Below, piece by piece: positions 17,774-27,807 of a stretch of DNA of 64,000 bases. The DNA is from an uncultured Bacteroidales bacterium (GTDB taxonomy: Bacteria; Bacteroidota; Bacteroidia; Bacteroidales; Muribaculaceae): contig CAMWPM010000002.1 in NCBI GenBank assembly GCA_947176235.1, forward strand, positions 1 to 64,000. Direction: 5' to 3'. The number at the start of each line of letters is the position of its first letter. The first letter of the stretch is position 1. The notes under the pieces are model-generated. The model saw only the letters and a program-made list of their open reading frames with translations. It was not told where the DNA came from and did no database searches. The position numbers and the translations under genes were made by a program.

Positions 17774-18697
17774 TTATTGGTCGCCAAGCAGACGTTTCAC
17801 AGATTCCACAAATTCCTCGCGTCCCATATCCCACGGCAGTCTGTGAAGTACGTGCCCACGACGTTCCATTCCACGGAACCATGTTTCCTGGCGTTTCGCG
17901 AACTGATGGATCGCAATCTGGAGTTGCTCCGACATCACCCTTGCCGAAAGCTGACCGGTTACGTACATCGTGACATACTTATATTCCAGCCCATAGTACA
18001 TCAGGGCTTCCGGCGAGACTCCTGAAGCTATCAGATTCTCCACTTCTTTCGTCATCCCCTCATCCATACGTCGTTCAAGGCGTTCGGTTATTCGTCTGCG
18101 TCTCTCCTCTCTTGGAATGTCCACCTCCACTATCACGTATCGTTCCTTTTCATCCTTGCTCGCTTTATTCGATGCAGGATCAAGGTCCGGATGATCGAGA
18201 TAGTACTTCTGTATTTCTATTGCTCGTATAGCTCTTTTGGCTGTGTCCACGTCTGTCACGTTGTGAAGAGTCTTCATCCCCTTCAGTATTTCCGTAAGTT
18301 CCACCAGATTTTTGCCGGAAAGCTCTTCGCGCAATTCCCTGTTTTCAGGGACTTCCGGGAGCGCCAGACCATTTATCGCAGACTCGACATACATCCCGGT
18401 TCCCCCACACACCACAATCCTCCTGCCGCGCCCTTCTATGTCCGACACTGCGGCACGGTAATCTCTAAGGTAGTTGTACAGATTGTATTTTTCACCGGCG
18501 TCTGCTATATCAATGAGGTGATACTTTACGTCACCGTATTCATCGAGATCTTTTCCTGTGCCTATATCCATTCCGCGGTACACCTGACGAGAATCGGCGC
18601 TGATTATTTCAGCGCCGATGGCTCTTGCCACATCCACCGCCCTTCGGGTCTTGCCCGAGGCGGTAGGTCCCACTATCACCGCGATCTTTTTTTGCAC
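17774..18697 (-). CDS. miaA: tRNA dimethylallyltransferase
   Basis: This 307-residue protein transfers a dimethylallyl group to adenosine 37 of tRNAs reading UNN codons. It has the P-loop GPTASGKT (residues 10-17), the SADSRQVYRGMDIGTGK block, the GGTGMYVESAINGL motif and a QETWFRGM-like tRNA-binding region near the C-terminus. Length is normal. It lies in a - strand run between an unrecognised membrane protein and an unrecognised secreted protein. Some Bacteroidetes carry two miaA paralogues; only one is seen here. Confidence 0.95.
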   Translation of the reverse strand: MQKKIAVIVGPTASGKTRRAVDVARAIGAEIISADSRQVYRGMDIGTGKDLDEYGDVKYHLIDIADAGEKYNLYNYLRDYRAAVSDIEGRGRRIVVCGGTGMYVESAINGLALPEVPENRELREELSGKNLVELTEILKGMKTLHNVTDVDTAKRAIRAIEIQKYYLDHPDLDPASNKASKDEKERYVIVEVDIPREERRRRITERLERRMDEGMTKEVENLIASGVSPEALMYYGLEYKYVTMYVTGQLSARVMSEQLQIAIHQFAKRQETWFRGMERRGHVLHRLPWDMGREEFVESVKRLLGDQ

Positions 18698-18735
18698 GGA
18701 TTTTTTCTTTTACAGTTAATGATCTTGACGGCGCA

Positions 18736-20088
18736 TCACTTCACGTCCTGCACTCCATCTTTGATATAGCGTTGCCAAAGCCGGCGGAGTCTGTAGAACG
18801 GCTTATCCTGATTGACGTTGGCAACCGCAAGCCACTTGAAGTCGTTATAGTCTACATCCCAGTTCCTTATGTCGCGGATTCTGAAAGTAGGCTTATAGTT
18901 TTTGATTTCGTACAGACGCTTCCCTGTTGGCGTGTATGTCTTCCAGGTGATTGCTATAGTGTAGATTCTGCGCATTTCCGAGTTGAAAATCTCTGAAATT
19001 CTCCCCTCGCGCCCATATTCGTGAATCTTTCCGAGCGTGAGCCATTCGCCGCCGCCAATCTTCGAATTATCAATGGTTTCTGGTGAATCAAAGAATGTGA
19101 GATAATGAAATATGTTGCTCATCGTCGCATAATCTCTGTTCATGTAGGCGAATCGGATCTTGTCAGGCTTTACTCCCGCGATTTTCTCGAATTTCTCTTC
19201 CGCATCCTCTAGTGAATACCTGTCGGTGTACTTTATCACGGTACGCGCCGGTGTATCCATGCCGCTCTTTTCAAGAAGCTGATCTATAAGCAGATCATTG
19301 TCCGGATTTGATATATACACCGTATCCCCGGAGAAGATCAGGTAACGGAGGCGTGTCACGAAAGCTCCTGCCTCGCTCTCAAGCACCTCATTGTTGCAGT
19401 AGTAGCTCCACATGTTGTAATAGCGTATTCCGAGATAGACTATCGCAAGGATATACACTGCCGCGGGCATTATCGAGAAGAAGAAAAAGTCCGGACTGTT
19501 AAGATTGACGTTGATGTAGTATTTGTAATAGTACCACCAGTCCACTCCTGCTATTGCAGTCGATAACAAGCAGATCAATTGCAGCTGGTAGCGTGACTCC
19601 GTCGAATAGATCTTTCCGAGGAAACCGCTTTCAAAGTGCTCGCCGTGAATCGAAACGCAGAGCTTGCAGGTCGGCACCTTGCGGTCGAAAAGCAGATACC
19701 ATCCGGCCACAACTGCCGACACGGTAGATAATATCAGTGCCGTGATGTAGGGGATGTGCACGTTGTGCGGTTGGTCTTTCAGTATCATGAAATCCCATGT
19801 AGAGTTTACCACATTAATCACTATCATTACTACCAGTGAGATGAAGCAGATCATGGCACCGCAAGCCGAAATCCTGTAGCAACGCGGTATATTAAGTTTG
19901 CTCTGGTTGCGTGAGAGAGCAAGCAGGATTCCCTGAAGAATGAATACCGGCAGGGGAAACCATTTTTTTGATATGAATGGTGAGAGCACCACAAGTAAGG
20001 CAAACACACCCAGCGTGATCGCCCATGTTCGCCACAGGCCCATGAAGCCTATCGACAGGCGTTCTTTTCTTTTTCTTGTTGTGGTCAT
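18736..20088 (-). CDS. Unrecognised polytopic membrane protein
   Basis: The protein has 450 residues. About six hydrophobic segments can be seen in the first half (roughly 20-38, 43-58, 74-94, 113-134, 168-188 and 202-223), followed by a soluble C-terminal half of about 230 residues. A CKLC pair occurs near residues 141-144 in a loop. The soluble part is charged and rich in Tyr and Asp, with no motif I recognise. The start overlaps the stop of the upstream peptidase gene by 4 bases, a sign of translational coupling. I cannot assign a function. Confidence 0.7.
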   Translation of the reverse strand: MTTTRKRKERLSIGFMGLWRTWAITLGVFALLVVLSPFISKKWFPLPVFILQGILLALSRNQSKLNIPRCYRISACGAMICFISLVVMIVINVVNSTWDFMILKDQPHNVHIPYITALILSTVSAVVAGWYLLFDRKVPTCKLCVSIHGEHFESGFLGKIYSTESRYQLQLICLLSTAIAGVDWWYYYKYYINVNLNSPDFFFFSIMPAAVYILAIVYLGIRYYNMWSYYCNNEVLESEAGAFVTRLRYLIFSGDTVYISNPDNDLLIDQLLEKSGMDTPARTVIKYTDRYSLEDAEEKFEKIAGVKPDKIRFAYMNRDYATMSNIFHYLTFFDSPETIDNSKIGGGEWLTLGKIHEYGREGRISEIFNSEMRRIYTIAITWKTYTPTGKRLYEIKNYKPTFRIRDIRNWDVDYNDFKWLAVANVNQDKPFYRLRRLWQRYIKDGVQDVK

Positions 20089-22286
20089 TTCAAAGTCGAG
20101 TTAAAGTGATGCAGTAAGTTGCTCCAGACGAGCTGCGTGGCATTACAGCCGTAGATGCTGTGGTCTTTGTTGGGGAAAATCATCAGATTACAGAGTTTTC
20201 CCGATCCCTGCAGGCGTGCAAGATATTCCACCGTATTGCTGAAATGCACGTTGTCGTCTGCAGTTCCCGACATGATGAGAAGTCTGGAATTCATATCATC
20301 TGTCAGATTGACCGGTGAAGAGTTCTGATAGCCATCTGTATTTTGGGCAGGAGTCAGCATGTAGCGCTCAGTATAAATTGAGTCATAATATCGCCACGAA
20401 GTCACCGGTGCGATTGCCACTCCGGCAGCGAACGGTGAATTTTTCCCTGACACCGACATCAGTGTCTCGTAGCCGCCGTAGCTCCAGCCGGCTATACCGA
20501 TTCTGTTGCCGTCGATGTACGGAAGCTGGGCGAAATAGCGCGCTGCGTTTGCCTGATCGATCGTCTCGTTAACGCCGAGATGGCAGTAGACCGACGTCAT
20601 GAACGCCTCTCCGCGTCCGCCCGTTCCGCGCGGATCCACACATGCTACAATGTAGCCCTGATTCAAGGCTTCCTGCATCCAGTCGATTCCGAATTGGTTC
20701 AGCACCTGCTGAGAGCCTGGACCGCTGTATTGCCACATGATCAGAGGATACTGCTTTGAGGCGTCGAAATTCCTCGGCTTAAGCATATAGGCATTCAGTT
20801 GCAGGCCGTCGCTCGGCACTGTGATAAACTCTTTCGCGGGTAGGGAAGCCATCCGTGCGGTAAGTGCTTTGTTATCTTCAAGCACTCTCACCTCTTTGTT
20901 CTTCGAGTTAAAGAGTGTGTACACCGGGGCGATCTTGGCGGTCGAGTGGCGAAGCACATAGAAATTATGGGCTGGCGAGAATGTTGCGGATGCCACTCCC
21001 TCAAGCGGAGAGAGATGTTTCACAATGCCTTTCTTGTCGACCATCGACACCACTTTATTAATCGCACCGTTGCAGGTCGATTGATAATAGTGGTTGCCGA
21101 GAGCATCCCCGCCGTAGTAAGCCGTGACGTCAAAGTCTCCGTTGGTAATTTGCCGGAGAAGCTGACCGGTGTAGCTGTATTGATAGAGGTGTGTGTAGCC
21201 GCTGCGGGTGGAATAAATCACGAAATCATTATCATTGTATGTGATCTGTTCGTAAGCTTCCGGAATGATCCATGCCTTCGCTTTGTCCACCACTATTGAC
21301 TTCACCACCGTGGATTTCGGATTGACGGTGTAAATTTCAAGGCGGTTCTGGTCACGGTTAAGCGTCGTGACAATCAGACGGTCCGACCCTACTCCGCCGA
21401 ATGCGATGCGGGGAATATATTCGATTTGAGAATCGCTGAATGTGATATCCTTTGTTTTTCTTGTCTCGATGTCATAGCTGTGGAGTGTCACTATGGCATT
21501 GTTTACTCCCGGAAGGGGATATTTGTAACTGAATTCTCCCGGATAGAGCGCATATTCCTCACGGGCGGGGCACACTCCCTCATAAAGCGAGAACGTAAAC
21601 ATCGGGACTTCACTCTCATTGTATTTCAGATAGCAGAGTGTTGTGTTATCCGGCGACCATGCCATTGAAGTAGTGGTTTCAAACTCCTCCTGATATGTCC
21701 AGTCCGGCACACCGTTGATTATTGAATTGACCTTACCGTCAGTCGTGACGGCAACCTCTGTGTTATAGTCAAGCTTTTTCAGATAGATATTATTTCCTGC
21801 TACGAATGCCACCATTCTCGAATCCGGCGAGAACACCGGTGATTCCTGTTTTTCATGGTTCGTGGACAGTTCACGGAGAATATTCCTCTTCACCTCGAAA
21901 ACGTAGTATTTTGCTCTGAACGACCAGCGGTAGATTCCTTCGGCGTCAGTGTAGATAAGCATTTTGGACGCGTCAGGACTCAGACTGAACCCGCTGATTC
22001 TTTCTATCGTTGATTCTCGTGTGTGACTCACATCGATCACGGTTTCAATCTCTTTCCCTGTTGCAGTATCGTATTTCACGATTTTCTTGCCACCGTCCGT
22101 CATCACGAGATAGCTTTGTCCATCAGGCATATAAGTGAACATCACAGGTGACTTGGCACGCACATCACGTCCCATATAATCACTCAGTCCGGGGAAGATA
22201 CCCGGGGCATCCGCATTTGCGGATGGTGTAATTGTCAAAGTCGTCAGCCCCACTACGGCTGCTGCAAGAAATGATTTGATATTCAT
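20085..22286 (-). CDS. Dipeptidyl-peptidase IV-like S9 serine peptidase
   Basis: The protein has 733 residues from the ATG at 22286. This is chosen over one four codons upstream because it puts a signal peptide (NIKSFLAAAVVGLTTLTITPSANA) directly at the N-terminus. An N-terminal beta-propeller carries PDWTYQEEFETT, the double-Glu motif that holds the free N-terminus of substrates in DPP-IV. The C-terminal alpha/beta-hydrolase domain has the nucleophile Ser602 in GWSYGG, Asp in GTADDNVHF and His in NKDHSIYG. It is expected to remove X-Pro or X-Ala dipeptides in the periplasm, feeding peptide use. It overlaps the following membrane-protein gene by 4 bases. Confidence 0.9.
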   Translation of the reverse strand: MNIKSFLAAAVVGLTTLTITPSANADAPGIFPGLSDYMGRDVRAKSPVMFTYMPDGQSYLVMTDGGKKIVKYDTATGKEIETVIDVSHTRESTIERISGFSLSPDASKMLIYTDAEGIYRWSFRAKYYVFEVKRNILRELSTNHEKQESPVFSPDSRMVAFVAGNNIYLKKLDYNTEVAVTTDGKVNSIINGVPDWTYQEEFETTTSMAWSPDNTTLCYLKYNESEVPMFTFSLYEGVCPAREEYALYPGEFSYKYPLPGVNNAIVTLHSYDIETRKTKDITFSDSQIEYIPRIAFGGVGSDRLIVTTLNRDQNRLEIYTVNPKSTVVKSIVVDKAKAWIIPEAYEQITYNDNDFVIYSTRSGYTHLYQYSYTGQLLRQITNGDFDVTAYYGGDALGNHYYQSTCNGAINKVVSMVDKKGIVKHLSPLEGVASATFSPAHNFYVLRHSTAKIAPVYTLFNSKNKEVRVLEDNKALTARMASLPAKEFITVPSDGLQLNAYMLKPRNFDASKQYPLIMWQYSGPGSQQVLNQFGIDWMQEALNQGYIVACVDPRGTGGRGEAFMTSVYCHLGVNETIDQANAARYFAQLPYIDGNRIGIAGWSYGGYETLMSVSGKNSPFAAGVAIAPVTSWRYYDSIYTERYMLTPAQNTDGYQNSSPVNLTDDMNSRLLIMSGTADDNVHFSNTVEYLARLQGSGKLCNLMIFPNKDHSIYGCNATQLVWSNLLHHFNSTLK

Positions 22287-22349
22287 GATTGGTAACACTT
22301 TATTGTGTGCTGATTTATTGTTGCGGTACTCTGCTTTTCATTATTTTCG

Positions 22350-23795
22350 TCACCAGAGCGATGTCTGTGCCGGATTTTCCGGTCTTGAAGGCTTCTTTGT
22401 CGGTTCCTTGTATCCGAAATCCTCAAGTTCTACTTTCGGAGCAAGGGAAGTTCCTGCCGGGGGGGTCGACACAAGCCAGTCAGTATCATTAAGGGTTTCG
22501 TCTATCGCCGTTATCTTCGGACTCATTTTCAGCCCTCTTCTTTTTCGTTTCGGTGTATCCTTTGGATCTTCCGCAGCTTCGTTAGCGTATTCCGCCACTG
22601 TTTCAGAAGTTACAGATGCCGCGGTCAATTGCTCTTTGACTGCCGACAGCTCTGACATAAGCCGTTCGTTCAGATCCTTAAGTTCTTGATTCTCATCTGT
22701 CAGTCGTGAAATGCGGTCTGCATCTTTCTTCTTGGCTTCCTCAAGTTTATCAAGCTCTTCCGAAATTTCGTTTAGGACTTCAAACTGTCGGTTGGATTCC
22801 TCAACCTGTGAGGTGAGTTCCTCGACTTGCGAAGCGGCTTCCTGGACTTGCGAGGTTAATTCCTCGATTTTTTTGGAATCCTCAGCGGTCCGGCTTTGAT
22901 AATCATTTATCATCGCGTCACTCACGTCATTTTTGACCCTGAGATTATCATTCGCCTGACGAAGTTCTTCATTTTCAGTCCTTGCTGACGCGATTGCCTG
23001 CTCAAGGGAAGCAACCTGCTCCTGTAATGCATCGATTTTTTCTCGCAGAGTGGCATCCTCCGATGTGTTGGCAGTCTCTGGTTCTGTTGTGTCTGCTGAT
23101 GGGTTTATTGCACCAGCACGCATCCTGCTGAGCTCGGCACGCATGTTGTTCAGCTCTTCCTTTAAGGCTTCGTTATCACCTTCCTGCACGGTTAGTGCCC
23201 TCACCTTGTTCACCAGACTTTTATTTTCAAGGTCAAACTGCTCTCTCTCTGCTTCGAAATGCGCTACTTGCGATTCAAGATCATGCACTCTTTCACTCAG
23301 GGCGCGTTTCTGTCGTTCCGCACTTAGGCGTTGTCTTGTCGATTCCTCGTTTGCCTCCTCCACTCTCCGTGATTTGGCTCTCAGATTCTCGATTTCTGTC
23401 TTCATTTTCGAGCGTTCGTCACTCACTGCCATCCGTTGCTTCATCGCTTCGTAGGACATCAGACGGTCAAGATATTCCTTTACCGAGGAATCAAGACGCT
23501 CAAACAACAGTTTCCGTTCGGATTCTTCGTTCAGACACTCTTTGACAAATTCAGGCATGTGGCGGTTGATGACCTCCACCACTCCTTCAAAAATTATTGA
23601 TGTATCCCGTTCCACGCTTTCAGGGCAACTGATGTCTGAGCATCCTGTATTCCTCGGCTCTTCATCATCTGTGGCATAGGACGTTGCAGCATTTTCGCTG
23701 TAATTCTCCCCCGCCTCTTCCTGATTGTAGTCGTTATACTCATCGGCGTCCGGAGCTAATCCGAATGCTCTTTTCATTGCACTGAAGAAGCTCAT
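22350..23795 (-). CDS. Long coiled-coil protein coupled to the receiver-PPDK gene
   Basis: The protein has 481 residues. A short N-terminus (FFSAMKRAFGLAPDADEYND) and an acidic linker precede a long heptad-rich coiled coil from about residue 95 to 390. This includes near-repeats of EELTSQV. The tail is basic (KRKRRGLKM) and then Pro-rich. There is no signal peptide or membrane segment, so it is probably cytoplasmic. The start overlaps the stop of the upstream gene by 4 bases, which makes a partnership with that protein plausible. Low-complexity coiled coils match many proteins weakly, so I do not assign a family. Confidence 0.65.
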   Translation of the reverse strand: MSFFSAMKRAFGLAPDADEYNDYNQEEAGENYSENAATSYATDDEEPRNTGCSDISCPESVERDTSIIFEGVVEVINRHMPEFVKECLNEESERKLLFERLDSSVKEYLDRLMSYEAMKQRMAVSDERSKMKTEIENLRAKSRRVEEANEESTRQRLSAERQKRALSERVHDLESQVAHFEAEREQFDLENKSLVNKVRALTVQEGDNEALKEELNNMRAELSRMRAGAINPSADTTEPETANTSEDATLREKIDALQEQVASLEQAIASARTENEELRQANDNLRVKNDVSDAMINDYQSRTAEDSKKIEELTSQVQEAASQVEELTSQVEESNRQFEVLNEISEELDKLEEAKKKDADRISRLTDENQELKDLNERLMSELSAVKEQLTAASVTSETVAEYANEAAEDPKDTPKRKRRGLKMSPKITAIDETLNDTDWLVSTPPAGTSLAPKVELEDFGYKEPTKKPSRPENPAQTSLW

Positions 23796-26767
23796 TTTTT
23801 CTCTTTGTTTTGGGGTTTCTTGACTACGCCCACGCCTTTTCTTCCATTGATTCCGATCGTTAGCGGTTCGTCGAACTTCACGATCCTCACTGACTCACTT
23901 TCATAGACGGCTGGCTGGGCATTGAGGAAATCGATGTCGAAAATTCCGTCATGGCTTGAAGGATTGATCGTAAAGTATCCTACCCCGAATGAAGTAAGAT
24001 TTTGGAAGAAATGAGTGCCCTGACTCGGTTCTATCCGGTAATTGCTCAATGACGACTCCACAATCAGTTTCGCCGACGAAATATGAGGCCATTTCACGGG
24101 TATTCCCAACGCGGTATCGCTTGATCCCCAGCGTCCTGGACCCACAAGCACGTAATTTTCCCCCCGCGCCGTAAACTCCCTGTTCAGATCTTCTATCTCT
24201 CTGGCTATCATTGGGTTGTTCATCGACGAGAAGTTCTCCGGTCGCACGTAAACGATTGTGCTGACGTTTTCTATATTACCATGTCCGAGAGCAGTGTTAC
24301 TCTTCATGATCAGGTCTTCGTCAGGGATATTGAGAATCGTGTCATCCACAAGCTCCTTACGGTCGATTATCGGTCTTATCTGGAGCCAGTAGATGTGCCC
24401 TTTTGACTCTCCGCTGTAAGGCTGAATCATTCCGGCAAACTCTATCTCCACAGGTCTTCTCATAGCCTCCTGTCCTTTCTTAAGCATAAAGTCAATGGCA
24501 GGAGCCAGCGGATAGACTCCGTGCGAAAGAACATTTGCGAATGTCACGACCTTGCGTCCTTTTCCTTGATCTGTATCTCGGATCATCTGATCAATTGGAT
24601 CGAAAGTCGAGACCATGTACTTCAGTACACCCGAATTAGCAAAGTCCTGAATACGCTTTTTCGTGACATTGAAGCCGTCATCGACCTTGAATGTCTCGTC
24701 CATTTTGCTCATGTCGAGCGCATAAAGTCGCGTTTGCGTATCACGAAGAGCGAGATCAAGGGTTGATGTTTGTAGCACTTTATCTGCATGACGCGGGGAG
24801 AAACGGAGCGCCAGACCGCCATCCACTATATACTTGCCGAGTCCGATGGCTATTTCAGCCACACCGTCCTCCGGCTCTTCATCATTGATAGGATAATAAT
24901 TGAGTGAGCGGCCTACTCCTGAGAACGACGGGAAATAGAAACCTTCCGTCTGCTTACCCACCACTTCCTGAATTATCACAGCCATCTTTTCCTGGTCTAT
25001 GACATTCGACGTAGCTGTCATATAAGCCTTGCTGTCAGCATAGAACACCGAAGCGTACACGCCTTTGATCGCGTCGCCAAGAAGTTTAAGCATCTTCTGA
25101 CGGTCTTTCACCGTCGGTATCATATATGTCGAATAGATTCCTGCAAACGGCTGATAATGAGAGTCCTCAAGCAGACTCGAACTTCTCACGGCAAGCGGGC
25201 GATCCACCACCTCAAAGAGTGCGAGAAGATCCTCCTTTAATCGTTCCGGCAGTTGGGCTTCAAGGAATCTGGCAAGAATCTCTTCATCCGGAGCATCGCT
25301 GAGCGCCAGAGGATAGAGATCGTTGGTCGCCATGAATTCATCGAAAATATCCGTACACAGCACCACCGTACGCGGTATCGAGATCGTTACACCGTCAAAA
25401 TTGTCACAGATTGGATTCTTCTTGATGATGGAGTCAATGAACGCCAGGCCACGACCTTTTCCGCCAAGCGATCCCTGCCCTATTCGGGCGAAATTTGAGT
25501 AATAGTCGAATCTATCCTTACGGAAAACGGCTACCACACCGCGGTTTTTCATCTTGCGATACTTGACGATGAGGTCAAACACCAGCTGCTTTACGGCTGC
25601 CGCCTCGTCGATTGAAGTGAAGCGGTGGGCTTTCATCACTTCGGCGATCGGGAACATCGCACGTGAATACAGCCATCGTGAGATGTCATTATGCTGCGCG
25701 TGATAGTAGAGAGTCTCATCAGGCACCTTGAAAATTGCCTTCTGAAGCTCGTTGAGCGACTTGATTCTGCCTATTTCTTCTCCCGTTGAGGGATTGAGGA
25801 GCACGAAATCACCGAAACCGAAGTTTCTCATGATTTCCTTACCTAAATCCACCGGAAGTTTCTTCGACGTCTTGTCCAGAAATATTCCCCCGAAGTGATT
25901 CACTTTCTCGCGGTTGGTCGATTCCGTCGACTCCACGATGATCGGAAGATAAGGATCTTGTGATCTCAGGTACTCGCTAAGCTTTATGCCTGCCTGACTG
26001 TCCTTTTTTCCATCCTTATGAAATGAGACATCGGTAATGACACCGAGCACATTTTGTCCATATTTCTCATAAAGTGCCACGGCTTCCTCATAGTCTCTGG
26101 CAAGCATTACTTTGGGGCGTCCGCGCATTCTAAGCATCTTCTCATGCTCATTGAGAGCTTCAGTCGAAAAGACCATCGATTGCTTGAGAAGGAATTTGTA
26201 GAGATGCGGCAGGATTGACGAGTAGAATCTCACCGAGTCCTCCACCAGAATTATCGTCTGTACTCCGACATCAAGAATATCGTTGTCGGCGTTCATCTTG
26301 TCCTCAAGGAGTTTGATGATTGCCAGGAGAAGGTCGACGTTTCCAAGCCAGCTGAACACGTAGTCGATACCCGACAGATCTTCATGGCTGAGTCGGCGTG
26401 ACACCTCCTTGCTGAAAGGCGTAAGCACTACGATGGGTATGTTCGGATAAAGACCTTTGATCTCCTTCGCACCATAAAAAGTCTCGCTCAGATCGCCGCC
26501 TGGCATCGCTATGATAAGGTCAAACGACTTTTGAGCAAGCATCGCAAGCGCCTCGCTTATGTGGCTCACACGGGTCACTCGGGGAGGCGAACTCAGATGA
26601 AGCGACACGTATTCAAAGTAAAGTTGCTCCTCCACTCGTCCGTCCTCCTCCATCATGAAGGCATCGTAAGGCGACGCGATAAGAAGCACGTTGAAAATGC
26701 GTCGTTGCATCAGGTTCTGAAACGCCGTGTCTTTTAGATATAATTGACTGAGTGACTCCTCGTTCAT
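23792..26767 (-). CDS. Tandem receiver / pyruvate-phosphate-dikinase-like fusion protein
   Basis: The protein has 991 residues from the ATG at 26767. The open frame continues 51 residues upstream to 26920, but homologous Bacteroidales proteins, as I remember them, begin at MNEESLSQ-like sequence. Residues 1-150 look like a degenerate receiver (LIIAMPGGD where the phospho-Asp should be). Residues about 165-320 are a second receiver with LVEDS, ITDVSF (likely phospho-Asp) and a DKTSKK lysine. Residues about 430-850 are a PPDK/PEP-synthase ATP-binding domain: IGQGSLGGKGRGLAF, VRSSSLLEDSHYQPFAG and YWLQIRP. The phosphohistidine and PEP-binding domains of true PEP synthase are absent. A signalling or kinase role is inference. 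Confidence 0.75.
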   Translation of the reverse strand: MNEESLSQLYLKDTAFQNLMQRRIFNVLLIASPYDAFMMEEDGRVEEQLYFEYVSLHLSSPPRVTRVSHISEALAMLAQKSFDLIIAMPGGDLSETFYGAKEIKGLYPNIPIVVLTPFSKEVSRRLSHEDLSGIDYVFSWLGNVDLLLAIIKLLEDKMNADNDILDVGVQTIILVEDSVRFYSSILPHLYKFLLKQSMVFSTEALNEHEKMLRMRGRPKVMLARDYEEAVALYEKYGQNVLGVITDVSFHKDGKKDSQAGIKLSEYLRSQDPYLPIIVESTESTNREKVNHFGGIFLDKTSKKLPVDLGKEIMRNFGFGDFVLLNPSTGEEIGRIKSLNELQKAIFKVPDETLYYHAQHNDISRWLYSRAMFPIAEVMKAHRFTSIDEAAAVKQLVFDLIVKYRKMKNRGVVAVFRKDRFDYYSNFARIGQGSLGGKGRGLAFIDSIIKKNPICDNFDGVTISIPRTVVLCTDIFDEFMATNDLYPLALSDAPDEEILARFLEAQLPERLKEDLLALFEVVDRPLAVRSSSLLEDSHYQPFAGIYSTYMIPTVKDRQKMLKLLGDAIKGVYASVFYADSKAYMTATSNVIDQEKMAVIIQEVVGKQTEGFYFPSFSGVGRSLNYYPINDEEPEDGVAEIAIGLGKYIVDGGLALRFSPRHADKVLQTSTLDLALRDTQTRLYALDMSKMDETFKVDDGFNVTKKRIQDFANSGVLKYMVSTFDPIDQMIRDTDQGKGRKVVTFANVLSHGVYPLAPAIDFMLKKGQEAMRRPVEIEFAGMIQPYSGESKGHIYWLQIRPIIDRKELVDDTILNIPDEDLIMKSNTALGHGNIENVSTIVYVRPENFSSMNNPMIAREIEDLNREFTARGENYVLVGPGRWGSSDTALGIPVKWPHISSAKLIVESSLSNYRIEPSQGTHFFQNLTSFGVGYFTINPSSHDGIFDIDFLNAQPAVYESESVRIVKFDEPLTIGINGRKGVGVVKKPQNKEKK

Positions 26768-26956
26768 CTTGAAAGTATATGATTGCACTGACTGCTCCGG
26801 CAATGTTGCTTTCACAGCCAATTTATTGGTTCCAAGGGCATTACACTCCGCCACTCCCATTGTTACCGATTCCTTGCGGCCGTTCTTTGCCGGATGGCAC
26901 GGCGGCAGGTTGCTTAACATGAGTAGTTTGCGAATGTCTATACCTCTTCAAATTCC

Positions 26957-26964
26957 CAAAGTTA
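26957..26964 (-). promoter_or_regulatory. -7 box for the receiver-PPDK gene
   Basis: Read on the - strand, TAACTTTG matches TAnnTTTG. The start would be near 26950. The leader would be about 180 bases to the chosen ATG (26767), or about 30 bases to the upstream in-frame ATG (26920), so this site is relevant to the start question. The -33 half is weak. Confidence 0.4.
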
Positions 26965-27059
26965 GTAAATATTTCCCGTTCCCACATGCTAATTTCGCAA
27001 AAAAATTCTCCCACCACTTTTTTTTACTCGCTATTAGTGCTTTTCTTCCAACTTTTCAC

Positions 27060-27067
27060 TAAATTTG
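27060..27067 (+). promoter_or_regulatory. -7 box for efp
   Basis: TAAATTTG matches TAnnTTTG. The start would fall near 27074, about 78 bases before the efp ATG, which lies downstream of an in-frame ATG that I therefore do not use as the start. The -33 half is weak. Confidence 0.45.
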
Positions 27068-27151
27068 CACTGCTCTTTATGTTGCCGGATGTACGGCGAC
27101 TTTCGAGCCACCTCTTTTCACGATATCAATAAATCAAATCTTTTATTTACA

Positions 27152-27718
27152 ATGGCAACTACAGCTGATTTCAAAAATGGTATGTGCCTCGACATCGATG
27201 GCAACTACTTCTTCATCGTCGAGTTTCTCCACGTTAAGCCCGGTAAAGGTCCCGCTTTTGTCCGCACCAAGCTTAAGAACGTCAAGACCGGTCGCGTAAT
27301 TGACAAAACCTGGAACTCCGGCGTGAAAGTTGATGAAGTGCGCATTGAGCGTCGTCCCTACCAGTACTCTTATAAAGATGATATGGGCTACCATTTCCTC
27401 CACACCGAGACATGGGAAGAAATCGTTCTCCCCGGCGAAAGCATCGAAGGTGTCCAGTTCCTCAAGGAAGGTGACATCTGCGAAGCTATGGTACACGCTG
27501 CTTCCGACACCGTCCTTACTTGCGAGATGCCCACAAGCGTTATCCTTGAAGTCACCTACACCGAACCCGGAATCAAGGGCGACACTGCCACCAACACCCT
27601 CAAACCCGCTACTGTCGAGACTGGTGCTGAGGTGCGCGTTCCCCTCTTCGTCAATATCGGCGACAAGGTTAAGATCGACACTCGCAACGGTGCATACGTT
27701 GAGCGCATGAAATCCTGA
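27152..27718 (+). CDS. efp: Translation elongation factor P
   Basis: This 188-residue protein helps ribosomes through polyproline stretches. The ATG at 27152 gives the standard N-terminus ([15 protein letters not shown]) and normal length. An upstream in-frame ATG would add 29 unrelated residues. The tip loop [10 protein letters not shown] has Lys32 at the position modified in many species. Three beta-barrel domains follow, ending in [16 protein letters not shown] see no EF-P lysine-modifying gene nearby. A good terminator follows. Confidence 0.96.
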   Translation: MATTADFKNGMCLDIDGNYFFIVEFLHVKPGKGPAFVRTKLKNVKTGRVIDKTWNSGVKVDEVRIERRPYQYSYKDDMGYHFLHTETWEEIVLPGESIEGVQFLKEGDICEAMVHAASDTVLTCEMPTSVILEVTYTEPGIKGDTATNTLKPATVETGAEVRVPLFVNIGDKVKIDTRNGAYVERMKS

Positions 27719-27742
27719 TTTCAGTTGTTTCTGACACATTTG

Positions 27743-27776
27743 GCAGGTCATCAGTCCGATGGCCTGCTTTTTTTTT
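27743..27776 (+). terminator. efp terminator
   Basis: Arms at 27743-27752 and 27758-27767 form ten pairs (one wobble) with a five-base loop, followed by nine T. A textbook intrinsic terminator. Confidence 0.85.
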
Positions 27777-27807
27777 GACCACCACAGACTATACCGGATA
27801 AAGATAA

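Noticed and set aside
23792-26767. True PEP synthase or pyruvate phosphate dikinase
   Set aside because: No phosphohistidine swivel domain or PEP-binding barrel; only the ATP-binding part is fused to receivers.
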